Assembly: GCA_947503925.1 (NCBI GenBank)
Contig: CANNFQ010000007.1
Location: forward strand, 124,001 to 188,000
DNA from: an uncultured Paracoccaceae bacterium
GTDB taxonomy: Bacteria > Pseudomonadota > Alphaproteobacteria > Rhodobacterales > Rhodobacteraceae
DNA: 64,000 nt
Reading direction: 5' to 3'
The notes under the pieces were generated by a model. It had not been told where the DNA came from. It saw only the letters and a program-made list of their open reading frames with translations, and made no database searches. A program made the position numbers and the translations under genes. Below, one piece after another: positions 25,356 through 33,790 of this stretch. How positions within the stretch are numbered: position 1 is the first letter of the stretch; every line of letters begins with the position of its first letter.

Positions 25356-26708
25356 ATGTCCGGCCATGGCACCCCTGTTCCCATGACATCCCGTTCCTGC
25401 GGCCCGCTGCGGGGTACGGCACATGTTCCCGGGGATAAGTCGATTTCACATCGTTCGCTGATCCTCGGCGCGCTTTGCGTGGGCGAAACCCATATTGCCG
25501 GCCTGCTGGAAGGCGAAGATGTCATCGATACGGCAAAAGCGATGCGCGCCTTTGGTGCCACCGTCACCGATCATGGCGGTGGTGAATGGACGGTAAACGG
25601 TGTGGGTGTGGGTGGTTTTGCGGAACCTGATGCAGTGATCAATTGTGGCAATTCAGGCACTGGTGTCCGCCTGATCATGGGCGCCATGGCGACATCGCCG
25701 ATTACGGCGAGTTTCACTGGTGACGCCTCGCTCAACAGTCGCCCCATGGCCCGGGTTACGGTCCCGTTGGCGCTATTTGGAACGCAGGCGGTCGGCCGTC
25801 AGGGCCGCCGTTTGCCGATGACGATTGTTGGTGCCGCTGACCCGGTGCCAGTCCGCTATACGGTGCCTGTTCCCTCTGCCCAGGTGAAATCGGCGGTCCT
25901 GTTGGCAGGTTTGAATGCTCCCGGCCAGACCGTTGTGATCGAAAAGGAAGCGACGCGCGATCATACGGAGCGTATGTTGCAAGGTTTTGGCGCGACCGTG
26001 TCGGTGGAAGAGACGGAGGAAGGCCGGGTTATCACCCTGACTGGCCAGCCAGAGCTTACCCCGCAAAACATTGTCGTGCCACGTGATCCGTCCTCCGCTG
26101 CTTTCCCGGTCTGTGCTGCGATCATCACCCCTGGGTCTGATGTATTGGTGCCCAACATTGGCTTGAACCCGACCCGTGCGGGCCTGTTCACCACCTTGCA
26201 GGAGATGGGTGCAGATCTGACATTTGAGAATATGCGTGAAGAGGGTGGGGAGCCTGTTGCGGATCTCCGTGCGAAGTTTTCGCCCGATTTGAAGGGGATC
26301 GCTGTGCCACCCGCCCGCGCCGCCAGCATGATTGACGAATATCCTGTCTTGTCCGTGGTCGCTGCCTTTGCCGAAGGCGTCACTGATATGCGGGGTGTGA
26401 AGGAGTTGCGGGTCAAGGAAAGTGATCGCATTGATGCGATGGCCAAGGGGCTGCGCTCTGCCGGTGTTAGCGTCGATGAAGGGCCTGATTGGTGGAAAGT
26501 GACCGGGCTTGGCCATGGCAATGTGCCCGGTGGGGTAACTGTCGCCAGCGTGTTGGATCACCGGATTGCGATGGCGTTCATGGTGATGGGCATGGCGACG
26601 CAGAAGCCGATGACAGTAGATGACGGGTCGCCGATTGCGACCTCCTTTCCGATTTTTGAGGGTTTGATGACGGCGCTTGGTGCGCAGATTATGCATGTGA
26701 ATAGTTAG
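25356..26708 (+). CDS. aroA: 3-phosphoshikimate 1-carboxyvinyltransferase AroA (EPSP synthase)
   Basis: 450-residue shikimate-pathway enzyme condensing PEP with shikimate-3-phosphate. It looks like the class II branch (CP4-type): [19 protein letters not shown] at the N-terminus, [56 protein letters not shown] and [14 protein letters not shown]. The PEP-site motif here is GNSGTGVRL, where CP4 carries Ala at the position that reduces glyphosate binding; a Gly here predicts sensitivity (inference). It is separated by 50 bases from cmk and probably cotranscribed with it. Confidence 0.95.
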   Translation: MSGHGTPVPMTSRSCGPLRGTAHVPGDKSISHRSLILGALCVGETHIAGLLEGEDVIDTAKAMRAFGATVTDHGGGEWTVNGVGVGGFAEPDAVINCGNSGTGVRLIMGAMATSPITASFTGDASLNSRPMARVTVPLALFGTQAVGRQGRRLPMTIVGAADPVPVRYTVPVPSAQVKSAVLLAGLNAPGQTVVIEKEATRDHTERMLQGFGATVSVEETEEGRVITLTGQPELTPQNIVVPRDPSSAAFPVCAAIITPGSDVLVPNIGLNPTRAGLFTTLQEMGADLTFENMREEGGEPVADLRAKFSPDLKGIAVPPARAASMIDEYPVLSVVAAFAEGVTDMRGVKELRVKESDRIDAMAKGLRSAGVSVDEGPDWWKVTGLGHGNVPGGVTVASVLDHRIAMAFMVMGMATQKPMTVDDGSPIATSFPIFEGLMTALGAQIMHVNS

Positions 26709-26758
26709 GTTGATTTGCGCCTTAACGCGCTGATAATATTGGATATAAGGAGCGTGCG

Positions 26759-27376
26759 GTGACATTTACAGTGGCAATTGATGGTCCCGCCGCCGCAGGC
26801 AAGGGCACAATCTCAAAGGCGGTCGCCGCCCATTTCGGATTTGCCCATCTCGACACGGGTCTTCTGTACCGTGCTGTTGGTGCCAAGGTGCTGGCGGGCG
26901 GTGCCCCGGCTGACATGGCCCTTGCGCTCGATCCCGTTGATCTGGAAGATGACAGCTTGCGCACGCCTGCCGTGGCGCAGGCGGCGAGTGAGGTTGCCGT
27001 TATCCCCGCAGTGCGCAGCTTATTGGTTGATTTCCAAAGGAAATTTGCGGCGCGCGCCGAAGGTGCCGTGCTGGATGGCCGTGATATCGGGACGGTGATC
27101 TGCCCGGATGCGCAGGTCAAAATGTTCGTGACCGCCAGCGCGGAATGCCGCGCCGACCGACGCTATAAAGAACTGACTGGCAAGGGTATGGATGTTACGC
27201 CTGAAGGTGTTCTTGCCGATGTCAAAGAACGTGATGACCGGGATCGTAACAGGGCCACAGCACCGCTGCTGCCTGCCGATGATGCCGTTCTTTTGGATAC
27301 GTCCGACCTGACGATTGAGGCGGCGATTGCCCGCGCAGTGGCGATTGTGGAGACCGCAAAAAACGCTGTCGGCTAA
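26759..27376 (+). CDS. cmk: Cytidylate kinase Cmk
   Basis: 205-residue CMP/dCMP kinase. The P-loop is [27 protein letters not shown] follows, and [18 protein letters not shown] is the family's signature. The GTG start at 26759 has AAGGAGCGT upstream. In many proteobacteria rpsA follows, but here the next gene is a small exported protein, so ribosomal S1 is elsewhere. The stop codon lies inside the first copy of a CGTCGG repeat. Confidence 0.95.
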   Translation: MTFTVAIDGPAAAGKGTISKAVAAHFGFAHLDTGLLYRAVGAKVLAGGAPADMALALDPVDLEDDSLRTPAVAQAASEVAVIPAVRSLLVDFQRKFAARAEGAVLDGRDIGTVICPDAQVKMFVTASAECRADRRYKELTGKGMDVTPEGVLADVKERDDRDRNRATAPLLPADDAVLLDTSDLTIEAAIARAVAIVETAKNAVG

Positions 27377-27410
27377 ACGTCGTCTTTGCGTCGGCTAAAC
27401 GTCGGACCCC
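27368..27410 (+). repeat. Dispersed CGTCGG repeat, copy B
   Basis: GTCGGCTAAACGTCG occurs twice in tandem (27368-27382 and 27390-27404), the second followed by GACCCC. It ends the cmk frame: GTC GGC TAA reads V-G-stop. Related to copies A and C but more diverged. Confidence 0.7.
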
Positions 27411-27500
27411 TGCGAACGGCGCATGTTGCAAATCCTCACCAAAGCTTGCTTAGGCCATTTTCCATTTTCCGGCTTAGGATCGGCGCAAAGGAGTTTGCCC

Positions 27501-28019
27501 ATGATCCGTACCCTTGCCCTGATCGCCATGATGATCCCCGCCAACCTGCCCGCCCAAGAGGCGGAGCCACATATGACCCTGCCTCGCATGGCGGAGATTG
27601 TGCTGGCGCTTGATCCTGAGGCGCGTGTGGCCGGATCGGGATTCGAGTTCACGATTGACGATATCCCTGTGCTGATCGTAACGGATGTGCGTGCCAATCG
27701 CATGCGTGCCATGGTTCCGATCCGGTCAACTGGCGGTATGACTGATGATGAGTTGTTGCGGGTCATGCAGGCCAATTTCGACAGCGCGCTGGATGCCCGC
27801 TATGCCATTGCCAATGGCAGCTTGTGGGGCGTTTATATCCATCCTTTTGCTGAGTTGGAGAAGGATCAGTTCATCTCAGGTGTGGCGCAGACGGTGAATG
27901 TGGCCAAGACATATGGCACGCTTTATTCCGGTGGCGCCGCCCAGTTTGGCGCTGGCGATAGCGGTGATTTGCAACGTGCCTTGATCGAGGAATTGCTGGA
28001 TCGCGGGCAGGAGATTTAG
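27501..28019 (+). CDS. Small exported protein, possible CesT/YbjN-like fold
   Basis: 172 residues with a predicted signal peptide (MIRTLALIAMMIPANLPAQ, cleavage near residue 19), so exported to the periplasm. The remainder is a compact alpha/beta domain with the motif DELLRVMQANFDSALDARYAI and the late IHPFAELEKDQFISGV, reminiscent of the secretion-chaperone-like YbjN fold. This assignment is tentative. The start has AAGGAG at 27488. It is followed by a convergent membrane protein gene that overlaps its stop by 4 bases. Confidence 0.72.
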   Translation: MIRTLALIAMMIPANLPAQEAEPHMTLPRMAEIVLALDPEARVAGSGFEFTIDDIPVLIVTDVRANRMRAMVPIRSTGGMTDDELLRVMQANFDSALDARYAIANGSLWGVYIHPFAELEKDQFISGVAQTVNVAKTYGTLYSGGAAQFGAGDSGDLQRALIEELLDRGQEI

Positions 28020-28576
28020 CTTTTCCGCCCTGCATGCAGCCAGAGGGTGAAAGGGATGACCGCCCAGAACCCAACCCCGGCTAGATGATCGGAGAGCGAT
28101 CCGCCGTGTTTCGGGATGATGATGTCCCGCAGCCGATCCAGATCAATCGGTGATTTGATCACGATTTGCGCTGGTAAATCGGGAAAGATTAATTGGTAGA
28201 AACTGTAGAATAGCTGCGGCGAAAGCCAGAAAGCGATGCAGTAAACTAGCAGCCCTGCAACAATATCCAACGGGATGGCCGCCGGCTGGGGCAGGCGGGC
28301 CAGTCTGTTGCTTTTCATCGCAATCACGCTGAACACGGCCATCAGACCGAAGCTGCTGATCGCGACAACCCCAATCCGTCCGCCCAATCCGAGCGTCCAC
28401 AGGCTGTCATTTGCATAGCCGGTATCAAAAAAGACCGATGGCAGGGCGATAATGACCATCATGCAGGCTGGCACGATGAGGCAGAGTGTTTGTGCCCAAT
28501 AGGGCGGCGCGCGCCGGACCTGCCCGACGATCACGCCAAACAGGATCAGACTGAGGATCGGACCGATTAACGCCAT
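28016..28576 (-). CDS. Membrane protein, unknown function
   Basis: 186 residues with about five hydrophobic segments (near 4-21, 28-48, 67-85, 106-124 and 163-182). A charged loop with PIDLDRLRDIIIPKHGGS precedes the last segment. I do not recognise the family. It ends in a 4-base convergent overlap with the exported protein at 27501. Confidence 0.7.
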   Translation of the reverse strand: MALIGPILSLILFGVIVGQVRRAPPYWAQTLCLIVPACMMVIIALPSVFFDTGYANDSLWTLGLGGRIGVVAISSFGLMAVFSVIAMKSNRLARLPQPAAIPLDIVAGLLVYCIAFWLSPQLFYSFYQLIFPDLPAQIVIKSPIDLDRLRDIIIPKHGGSLSDHLAGVGFWAVIPFTLWLHAGRKS

Positions 28577-28672
28577 GCTGAACGGTGACAGATTGCGCAG
28601 CTCTTCAATTGCAGTTCCCTTGGATTATGTGCAGCCTGACCATAGGCGTGGCATCCAAAAAGGGAAAACAGA

Positions 28673-29296
28673 ATGCATCACATTGTTGATCTTGAGACAT
28701 GGCCGCGCGCGGCGCAGTTTGAATTTTTCCGGACATATCAGAAGCCGCATTATGCAGTGACGTCGCGCCTGGATGTCAGCAATGTCATGGCCCGTAAGGC
28801 TGATGGTTTGTCCCCATATCGCGCCTGCCTTTACGCCATTGGTGCGGGGTTGCATGCGGTGCCGGAACTTTGCATGCGGTTTCGCGGTGATCAGGTCGTC
28901 CGCCACGAGATGATCACCCTGTCGATGACCGTGCCCACCAAGGTCGGCAGCTTTGGTTATGCATATGTGCCTTATCTGGCGGGTTTTCCTGACTTTGACG
29001 CGCAGGCCAAGCGCCTGATTGATCAGGTGGCGGCCGGGCAGGCGTTGACCCCCAATGCCGGAGAGAGGGATGATCTGGCTTACTTGTCCTGCATGCCGTG
29101 GCTGGATTACACGTCGATCAACAACGCCTTGCCCGGCCCGGATGACTGCATTCCGCGTGTCTCATGGGGCAAGTTCGTTGATCATGTCGGGCGTTGGGAT
29201 ATGGCGATGACGCTGGAGGTGCATCATGCCCTGGTTGATGGCGCGCAGGTGGGGGCATATTTCACCCATGTGCAGGCGGCCTTGGATAAGGTTTAG
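28673..29296 (+). CDS. Chloramphenicol acetyltransferase-family protein (CatA-like)
   Basis: 207-residue trimeric acetyltransferase fold. The active-site motif HHALVDGAQVG near the C-terminus supplies the catalytic His of the family; MPWLDYTSINNA and YPP-like core regions also match. Whether it acetylates chloramphenicol or another acceptor is unknown; many such environmental proteins have other roles. It runs to the end of a decayed dehydratase pseudogene on the other strand. No antibiotic-resistance element surrounds it. Confidence 0.87.
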   Translation: MHHIVDLETWPRAAQFEFFRTYQKPHYAVTSRLDVSNVMARKADGLSPYRACLYAIGAGLHAVPELCMRFRGDQVVRHEMITLSMTVPTKVGSFGYAYVPYLAGFPDFDAQAKRLIDQVAAGQALTPNAGERDDLAYLSCMPWLDYTSINNALPGPDDCIPRVSWGKFVDHVGRWDMAMTLEVHHALVDGAQVGAYFTHVQAALDKV

Positions 29297-29970
29297 ACCA
29301 ACTCAACACCCCACCGCTTCGACCGCGCGGCGATCAGGGCGGCAAGCCCGGCAATGTCCTGGCCAGCAGCCGGACGGTGGCCGGAACAAGGTTGTCGGGG
29401 ATGGCCATATAGTCAGATGCTTCCGGCGCAAGGATATCCCAAGCCAGCGCCACTGATCCGGATCACCTCCGCCCCGAAATCGCGCATGACTTGCGCCCGC
29501 CCTTCGCTGACTTCGGCATGGGTATCGATCCGGCAGGGCGCCCCGAATTTCTGACAGCCCCACGCCAATGACTGGCCGTGATTGCCATCCGTGGCGGATA
29601 CCGGCGTGATATCGGCACAGGCATCCCGGTGCTTGCGATTGCGGATATCGGCAAGGCTGACATTCTGCCCGGTCCGCCGTCCGATTTCGCGTTGCAGCAC
29701 CCGCGAGGCCGCATAGACCCCGCCCAATGCCTTGAAACTGGCCAATCCGAAACGCGGACCTTCGTCCTTGTATAATATTTTGCGAATGCCGACTTTGGCC
29801 GCTAGCGCATCCAATGCGTAAAGCGGGGTAGATGCGTAACCCTCCCATGCGGTGATCTCCGCCTCGGCTGTGTCGAACCCTTCCTTGGTCAGTACCCGGT
29901 GGGCCGCATCGCCCGTGGTACGTTTGGCAGCGACATGGCCAAGGTTGGCCTAGGGCAAGAGATCGGTCAT
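29296..29970 (-). pseudogene. dpaL: Diaminopropionate ammonia-lyase remnant
   Basis: Reading the minus strand from ATG at 29970 gives MTDLLP then TAG (29952-29950). The frame resumes and continues into the dpaL signatures ILYKDEGPRFGLASFKALGG, ATDGNHGQSLAWGCQKFGA and GRAQVMRDFGAEVIRISGAG, then breaks at about 29413. After that only a short tail with AGLAALIAARSKRW in another frame survives. A family member is about 400 residues, so most of the C-terminal half is deleted or decayed. The enzyme would degrade 2,3-diaminopropionate by PLP chemistry. The remnant lies downstream of the sugar operon. Confidence 0.83.
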
Positions 29971-30133
29971 GTTCTATCCTGTTTTTGTGTAAGGCGGTCC
30001 ACTGCTGAGTAAAAATGGGCCAAGCACCTTCCTGTGGATTTTGGCCGATGCCAAAGATCAATATTCTCCAGATCAGGGATTGAATTGATCTGGTATTCTG
30101 CTGCTGATGCAAAAATTATGTCCTGTGATATGC

Positions 30134-30799
30134 TTACCTGGCCATGGCCGCGCTTGCATCCCTTGCTGTGCCATATTTGGGCAGATCGGCGGCGGTTTTG
30201 CCATGGGCCGCCATCAGCGTGTCGCGGACAAAGGCGATATGGGCTGTTTCCTCGATAATCTCGGCCAGATATTGCGCGGCGGTCAGCGTTTTGCCTACGC
30301 CGATTGTCCCGTGATTGGCGAGGACAGCGGCCCGAATGGAGGGGTCTTGAAATACCGGGCTAATCTCTACTTCGGTCTGTGGTCCGCCATTGTCGGAGAG
30401 CGGGATCAGCGGCATCCGCCCGATCTTTTCAATGGTCTGGACAGTCAGGCATGGGATTTCGATGCCCGCGCTTGCAAAGCCGGTCGCCCATGGGCTGTGG
30501 CAATGCACAATCGCGTTGATGTCGGGCCTGATCCGGTAAAGGTCCAGGTGGAAATCCATATCTTTGGAGGGCTTGAACGGGGACGGTTCAACCATGCCAT
30601 CCAGATGCACCACTTGCAGATTGTCCCGGCTGCATTCGGCAAAGCCGACGCCAGATGGTTTGATGACGATGGCGTCCCCCGATGAAAGACGGACCGACAG
30701 GTTGCCGCCCGCATTTGTTTGCAGGCCAAGATCGAAACACCGGCGCGCGGACCAGATCAATGCATCTTTCTTTGCTTCGATATCAGAGGGGTCAAGCAT
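30134..30799 (-). CDS. Class II aldolase/adducin family protein
   Basis: 221-residue zinc-dependent sugar-phosphate aldolase or epimerase of the L-fuculose-phosphate aldolase type. The motif NAGGNLSVRL binds phosphate; zinc ligands are H99 and H101 (IVHCHS) and H163 (LANHGTIGVG). The acid/base Glu of FucA would align with D80 in PSKDMDFHLDLY, so the catalytic residue is replaced by Asp. The size also suits 3-oxo-tetronate 4-phosphate decarboxylases. The start at 30799 overlaps the Tm-1-like gene by 8 bases. It is the last intact gene of the importer operon. Confidence 0.9.
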   Translation of the reverse strand: MLDPSDIEAKKDALIWSARRCFDLGLQTNAGGNLSVRLSSGDAIVIKPSGVGFAECSRDNLQVVHLDGMVEPSPFKPSKDMDFHLDLYRIRPDINAIVHCHSPWATGFASAGIEIPCLTVQTIEKIGRMPLIPLSDNGGPQTEVEISPVFQDPSIRAAVLANHGTIGVGKTLTAAQYLAEIIEETAHIAFVRDTLMAAHGKTAADLPKYGTARDASAAMAR

Positions 30800-31928
30800 G
30801 AGGTGTTTCCTTTGAAATGATGAGCAATGCGTCCGCGGCGGCATGGGCCGTTGTGCTGTCATTGATATGCCCGTCCAGATGGGCAACAGGGATATGGGTT
30901 TCCAGCGTGTCGGCGAAAGCCGCGCGCAAAGCGGGGCTTTCGATGGCCCCGCCGGGGCGATCTTCGGATGAAAAACCACCCATGGGTATCAAAACGCGCA
31001 AAGGTGCGGTCGCCTGTTTCAGGGCCGCGCCAAGGATATTGGCGCATTTGATCACTTCATCCTCAGTACATTGCACATGGGTAAAAAGTGGCGAATGCGC
31101 GTAGTGCGGCCGCTGATGATAGATCTCGGGCATCAGGTTGGGATCGCCCATGCCAATGAAATTGACGCCGCCGGGCAGGATCACCCGGGGCAGGTGGCCC
31201 ATGGCGGTAAAGCGTCCCGGCATATCCGCGTTCACCCCGGCCACATAACAGCGGGTCAGTTCATGTGGGGTATAGTCGATCACCGATTTGAAAGCGCCGA
31301 TCCTCGCCCAGCGGGTAAAGGCTGCGCCGCCAAAGCCGTTGGCGTGAAAAACGGTAACCTCGTTGCCATCCGCCTTTAGCCGTTTGCACAGCGCATCCGT
31401 ACCCGGACCGGTTACGCCCAATGATGTGACCCCGATGGATGGCGATAGGGATGCCGCCCCGGTTGGCAGTGTCGCATGATACAGCCCGCCAGCAATGGCT
31501 GCTGCCTGATCCAGCGCGGCCCGCGTTGTTGCATTCAGCCCGCACAGATCGGCAATCGTCGGCACCAGCACGATCGAACTGTCGGCGATGATGTAACGCG
31601 GATCGAAGGGCAGCGTGGTCACCAGCACCTTTGGCATGGAAACGGGCAGCGATTGCAGAACCTTTAGGGCGATCTGCCCGCCCGTGCCGCCGCCGATAGC
31701 CACAACCATCTGTCGCCCGTGCTGGGGTTTTGTCGAAATCTCTGCAATGGCGCGGTCGGTGGCCAGCGCCATGCCTGCGATTTTGTCTTGCGGACCCCAT
31801 TGCGCCCCACCGGCATGGAGCGAGATATCGCAGGTTTCCACCGGGACGCCTAAGGCGGTCATCGCGGTGATCAGGTAATCGGCCTCTTCCTGTTTGGTAT
31901 CGAAAGTTGCCAGAAGAAGGACGCTCAT
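30792..31928 (-). CDS. Tm-1-like ATP-binding protein (UPF0261)
   Basis: 378-residue protein of the UPF0261/Tm-1-like family. The conserved start SVLLLATFDTKQEEADYLI, the nucleotide-binding GGGTGGQIALKVLQSLP, and ILPGGVNFIGMGDPNLMPE match the family; plant Tm-1 homologues inhibit viral replication by an unrelated gain. In bacteria the biochemical role is unknown, but genes of this family often lie in sugar-acid operons. It overlaps the permease stop by one base and the aldolase start by 8, so it is co-translated within the importer operon. Confidence 0.88.
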   Translation of the reverse strand: MSVLLLATFDTKQEEADYLITAMTALGVPVETCDISLHAGGAQWGPQDKIAGMALATDRAIAEISTKPQHGRQMVVAIGGGTGGQIALKVLQSLPVSMPKVLVTTLPFDPRYIIADSSIVLVPTIADLCGLNATTRAALDQAAAIAGGLYHATLPTGAASLSPSIGVTSLGVTGPGTDALCKRLKADGNEVTVFHANGFGGAAFTRWARIGAFKSVIDYTPHELTRCYVAGVNADMPGRFTAMGHLPRVILPGGVNFIGMGDPNLMPEIYHQRPHYAHSPLFTHVQCTEDEVIKCANILGAALKQATAPLRVLIPMGGFSSEDRPGGAIESPALRAAFADTLETHIPVAHLDGHINDSTTAHAAADALLIISKETPHA

Positions 31929-32800
31929 TACCCTTTCACGGCCCCTGCTGTCATCCCGGTGATGATCTGGCGACTGGCCACGAATGTGAAAATGATCGGC
32001 GGGATGGCAAGCAGCATTCCTGTCGCCATGATGACCCCCCAATCGATATCAAATTCGGTCAGGCTGTTGACGATTGTGACCGGTACGGTTCGACTATTGC
32101 GGTCGGCCAATGCGTTGGCCAGCAGAAATTCGTTCCACGCCACCCGGAAGGTGAAGATGGAGGCCGCTGCGATGCCCGGTTTGATCAGCGGCAGAACGAC
32201 AAGGAAGAAAACCTGGAAGGGGCCGGCGCCATCCATGCGCGCGGCCTCTTCCAGCTGGATCGGCACTTGGACGATGAAGCTCTGTAAGATCCAGATGACG
32301 AAAGGCAGGTTGAGCGCCACATAGACAAGGATGATCCCGCCGCGCGACCCGTCGATCCCGAATTGGAAGGTCCAGATGCCAAAAACAGGCACCAGCAGCA
32401 CCGCAGGCGGCACCATCCGCATCATCAGCGTCCAGATTGATACGACATCGCGCCCCATAAACCGGAACCGGACCAGCGCATAGGCGGCCATGGTGCCGAT
32501 GATCAGCGTGATCGCGGTCGAAATCAGACCGATGATCAGCGAATTGGTCAGCGCCCGCCCGAATGTTGGATCGCAGCGCCGCAGATGTTCGGGCTCGTAC
32601 CACAGGAAATCGCAAAGCGCGGTTTCGTAGTTCCGCAGCGTCGGCATGAACAGCAGGCTGGAGCTGTCGGACATGATGTCAATGTTCAGCTTCAGCGAGG
32701 TTGTCAGCATCAGGTAGATTGGCCCGATAGCCATGACCACCAGCGCGATCAGCAGCGCGTAGAAGGCCGGGTTCTGCCGGTCATAGGTCTGCGTGCTCAT
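31928..32800 (-). CDS. Sugar ABC transporter permease (MalG/UgpE type)
   Basis: 290-residue inner-membrane permease with six transmembrane segments. The EAA loop EEAARMDGAGPFQVFFLVVLPLIKPG (about residues 190-215) is the site contacting the ATPase. It pairs with the permease at 32797. The first segment is at residues 15-35. Its start lies 4 bases inside the preceding permease stop. Substrate expected to be a sugar or polyol, given the binding protein and ATPase. Confidence 0.95.
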   Translation of the reverse strand: MSTQTYDRQNPAFYALLIALVVMAIGPIYLMLTTSLKLNIDIMSDSSSLLFMPTLRNYETALCDFLWYEPEHLRRCDPTFGRALTNSLIIGLISTAITLIIGTMAAYALVRFRFMGRDVVSIWTLMMRMVPPAVLLVPVFGIWTFQFGIDGSRGGIILVYVALNLPFVIWILQSFIVQVPIQLEEAARMDGAGPFQVFFLVVLPLIKPGIAAASIFTFRVAWNEFLLANALADRNSRTVPVTIVNSLTEFDIDWGVIMATGMLLAIPPIIFTFVASRQIITGMTAGAVKG

Positions 32801-33711
32801 GCCTCTTCCTCCACCGCGCGCAGGCGTGCGGCGCGGGCGTCTTGCGCCTTGTTATAGATGAACATCGTGAAGGTCAGGATCAGCAGGACGATCAACAGCA
32901 GGTTTGACATCGCTGCCGCCTCGCCCAATTCACGGAATTCGGAGGCCGTTCGGTTGATCCGCAGTGACAGGATTTCGGTCGACAGGCCCGGGCCGCCATT
33001 GGTCATGACCAGGATCACCTCGAGCACTTTGAAGCTGTCGATCAGACGCAGCAGGAGGGTGACGATCAGGACCGGCAGCATCAGGGGCAGTTTGATATAG
33101 ATGATCTGCTGCCAGTCGCTGGCCCCGTCGATCTTGCTGGCCTCGATGGCTGAGGCAGGCAGCGATTGCAGGGCTGCAAGTGACAGGATGAAGATGAAAG
33201 GTGTCCATTGCCAGACATCGGCAATGACCACCGATGCAAAGGCCCATGATCCGTCCGACAGCCATGGGATGCCGTCGAACCCCCATGATTTCAGCGTCTT
33301 GTTAAAGATGCCAACCGTCGGGTGGTACATGTAGCGCCACATCAGACCCACAACGATAGGGGCAATCATCATGGGTAGGATAAAGAGTGTGCGCAGCACC
33401 GACATGCCGCGGATGTTCCGGTCTAGCAGCAGGGCCAGCCCGACGCCTAGAAACATTTCGATGGTCACAACCACGGCTGCAAATTTGAGCGTGACACCCA
33501 TGCTTTCGCGGAATGCGTCATCACCGAAAAGCTTGAAATAGTTGCGCAGGCCCACAAATTCGGCCTCTCCAATCCGCTGGCTGGGGTTCCAGTCCAGAAA
33601 ACTGGCATAGATCATATAGCAGATCGGATAGAACAGGGCGAAGGCCAAAACCAGCCCGGCAGGTGCCAGAAACAGGTAAGGGGTCATGCGGTTCGTACTG
33701 GCGATGCTCAT
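32797..33711 (-). CDS. Sugar ABC transporter permease (MalF/UgpA type)
   Basis: 304-residue permease with six hydrophobic segments, beginning TPYLFLAPAGLVLAFALFY. The EAA loop EASKIDGASDWQQIIYIKLPLMLP is near residues 200-224. It is the partner of the permease at 31928, overlapping it by 4 bases. The gene follows the binding protein after a 79-base gap. Confidence 0.95.
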   Translation of the reverse strand: MSIASTNRMTPYLFLAPAGLVLAFALFYPICYMIYASFLDWNPSQRIGEAEFVGLRNYFKLFGDDAFRESMGVTLKFAAVVVTIEMFLGVGLALLLDRNIRGMSVLRTLFILPMMIAPIVVGLMWRYMYHPTVGIFNKTLKSWGFDGIPWLSDGSWAFASVVIADVWQWTPFIFILSLAALQSLPASAIEASKIDGASDWQQIIYIKLPLMLPVLIVTLLLRLIDSFKVLEVILVMTNGGPGLSTEILSLRINRTASEFRELGEAAAMSNLLLIVLLILTFTMFIYNKAQDARAARLRAVEEEA

Positions 33712-33790
33712 GAAACCGGGGCCTTTGCGGGGTGGTCAGATGGTGAAGCGGGCCGGCGCGTGGTGCGCTGGCCCAATTGGTAAATGGCGA

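Noticed and set aside
25773..26765. A 330-residue open frame antisense to aroA
   Set aside because: Arginine/histidine-rich shadow of aroA with no family motif.
29303..30112. A 269-residue open frame over the dpaL remnant
   Set aside because: It is out of frame with the dpaL motifs, so it is not the product; the real frame carries a stop at codon 7.
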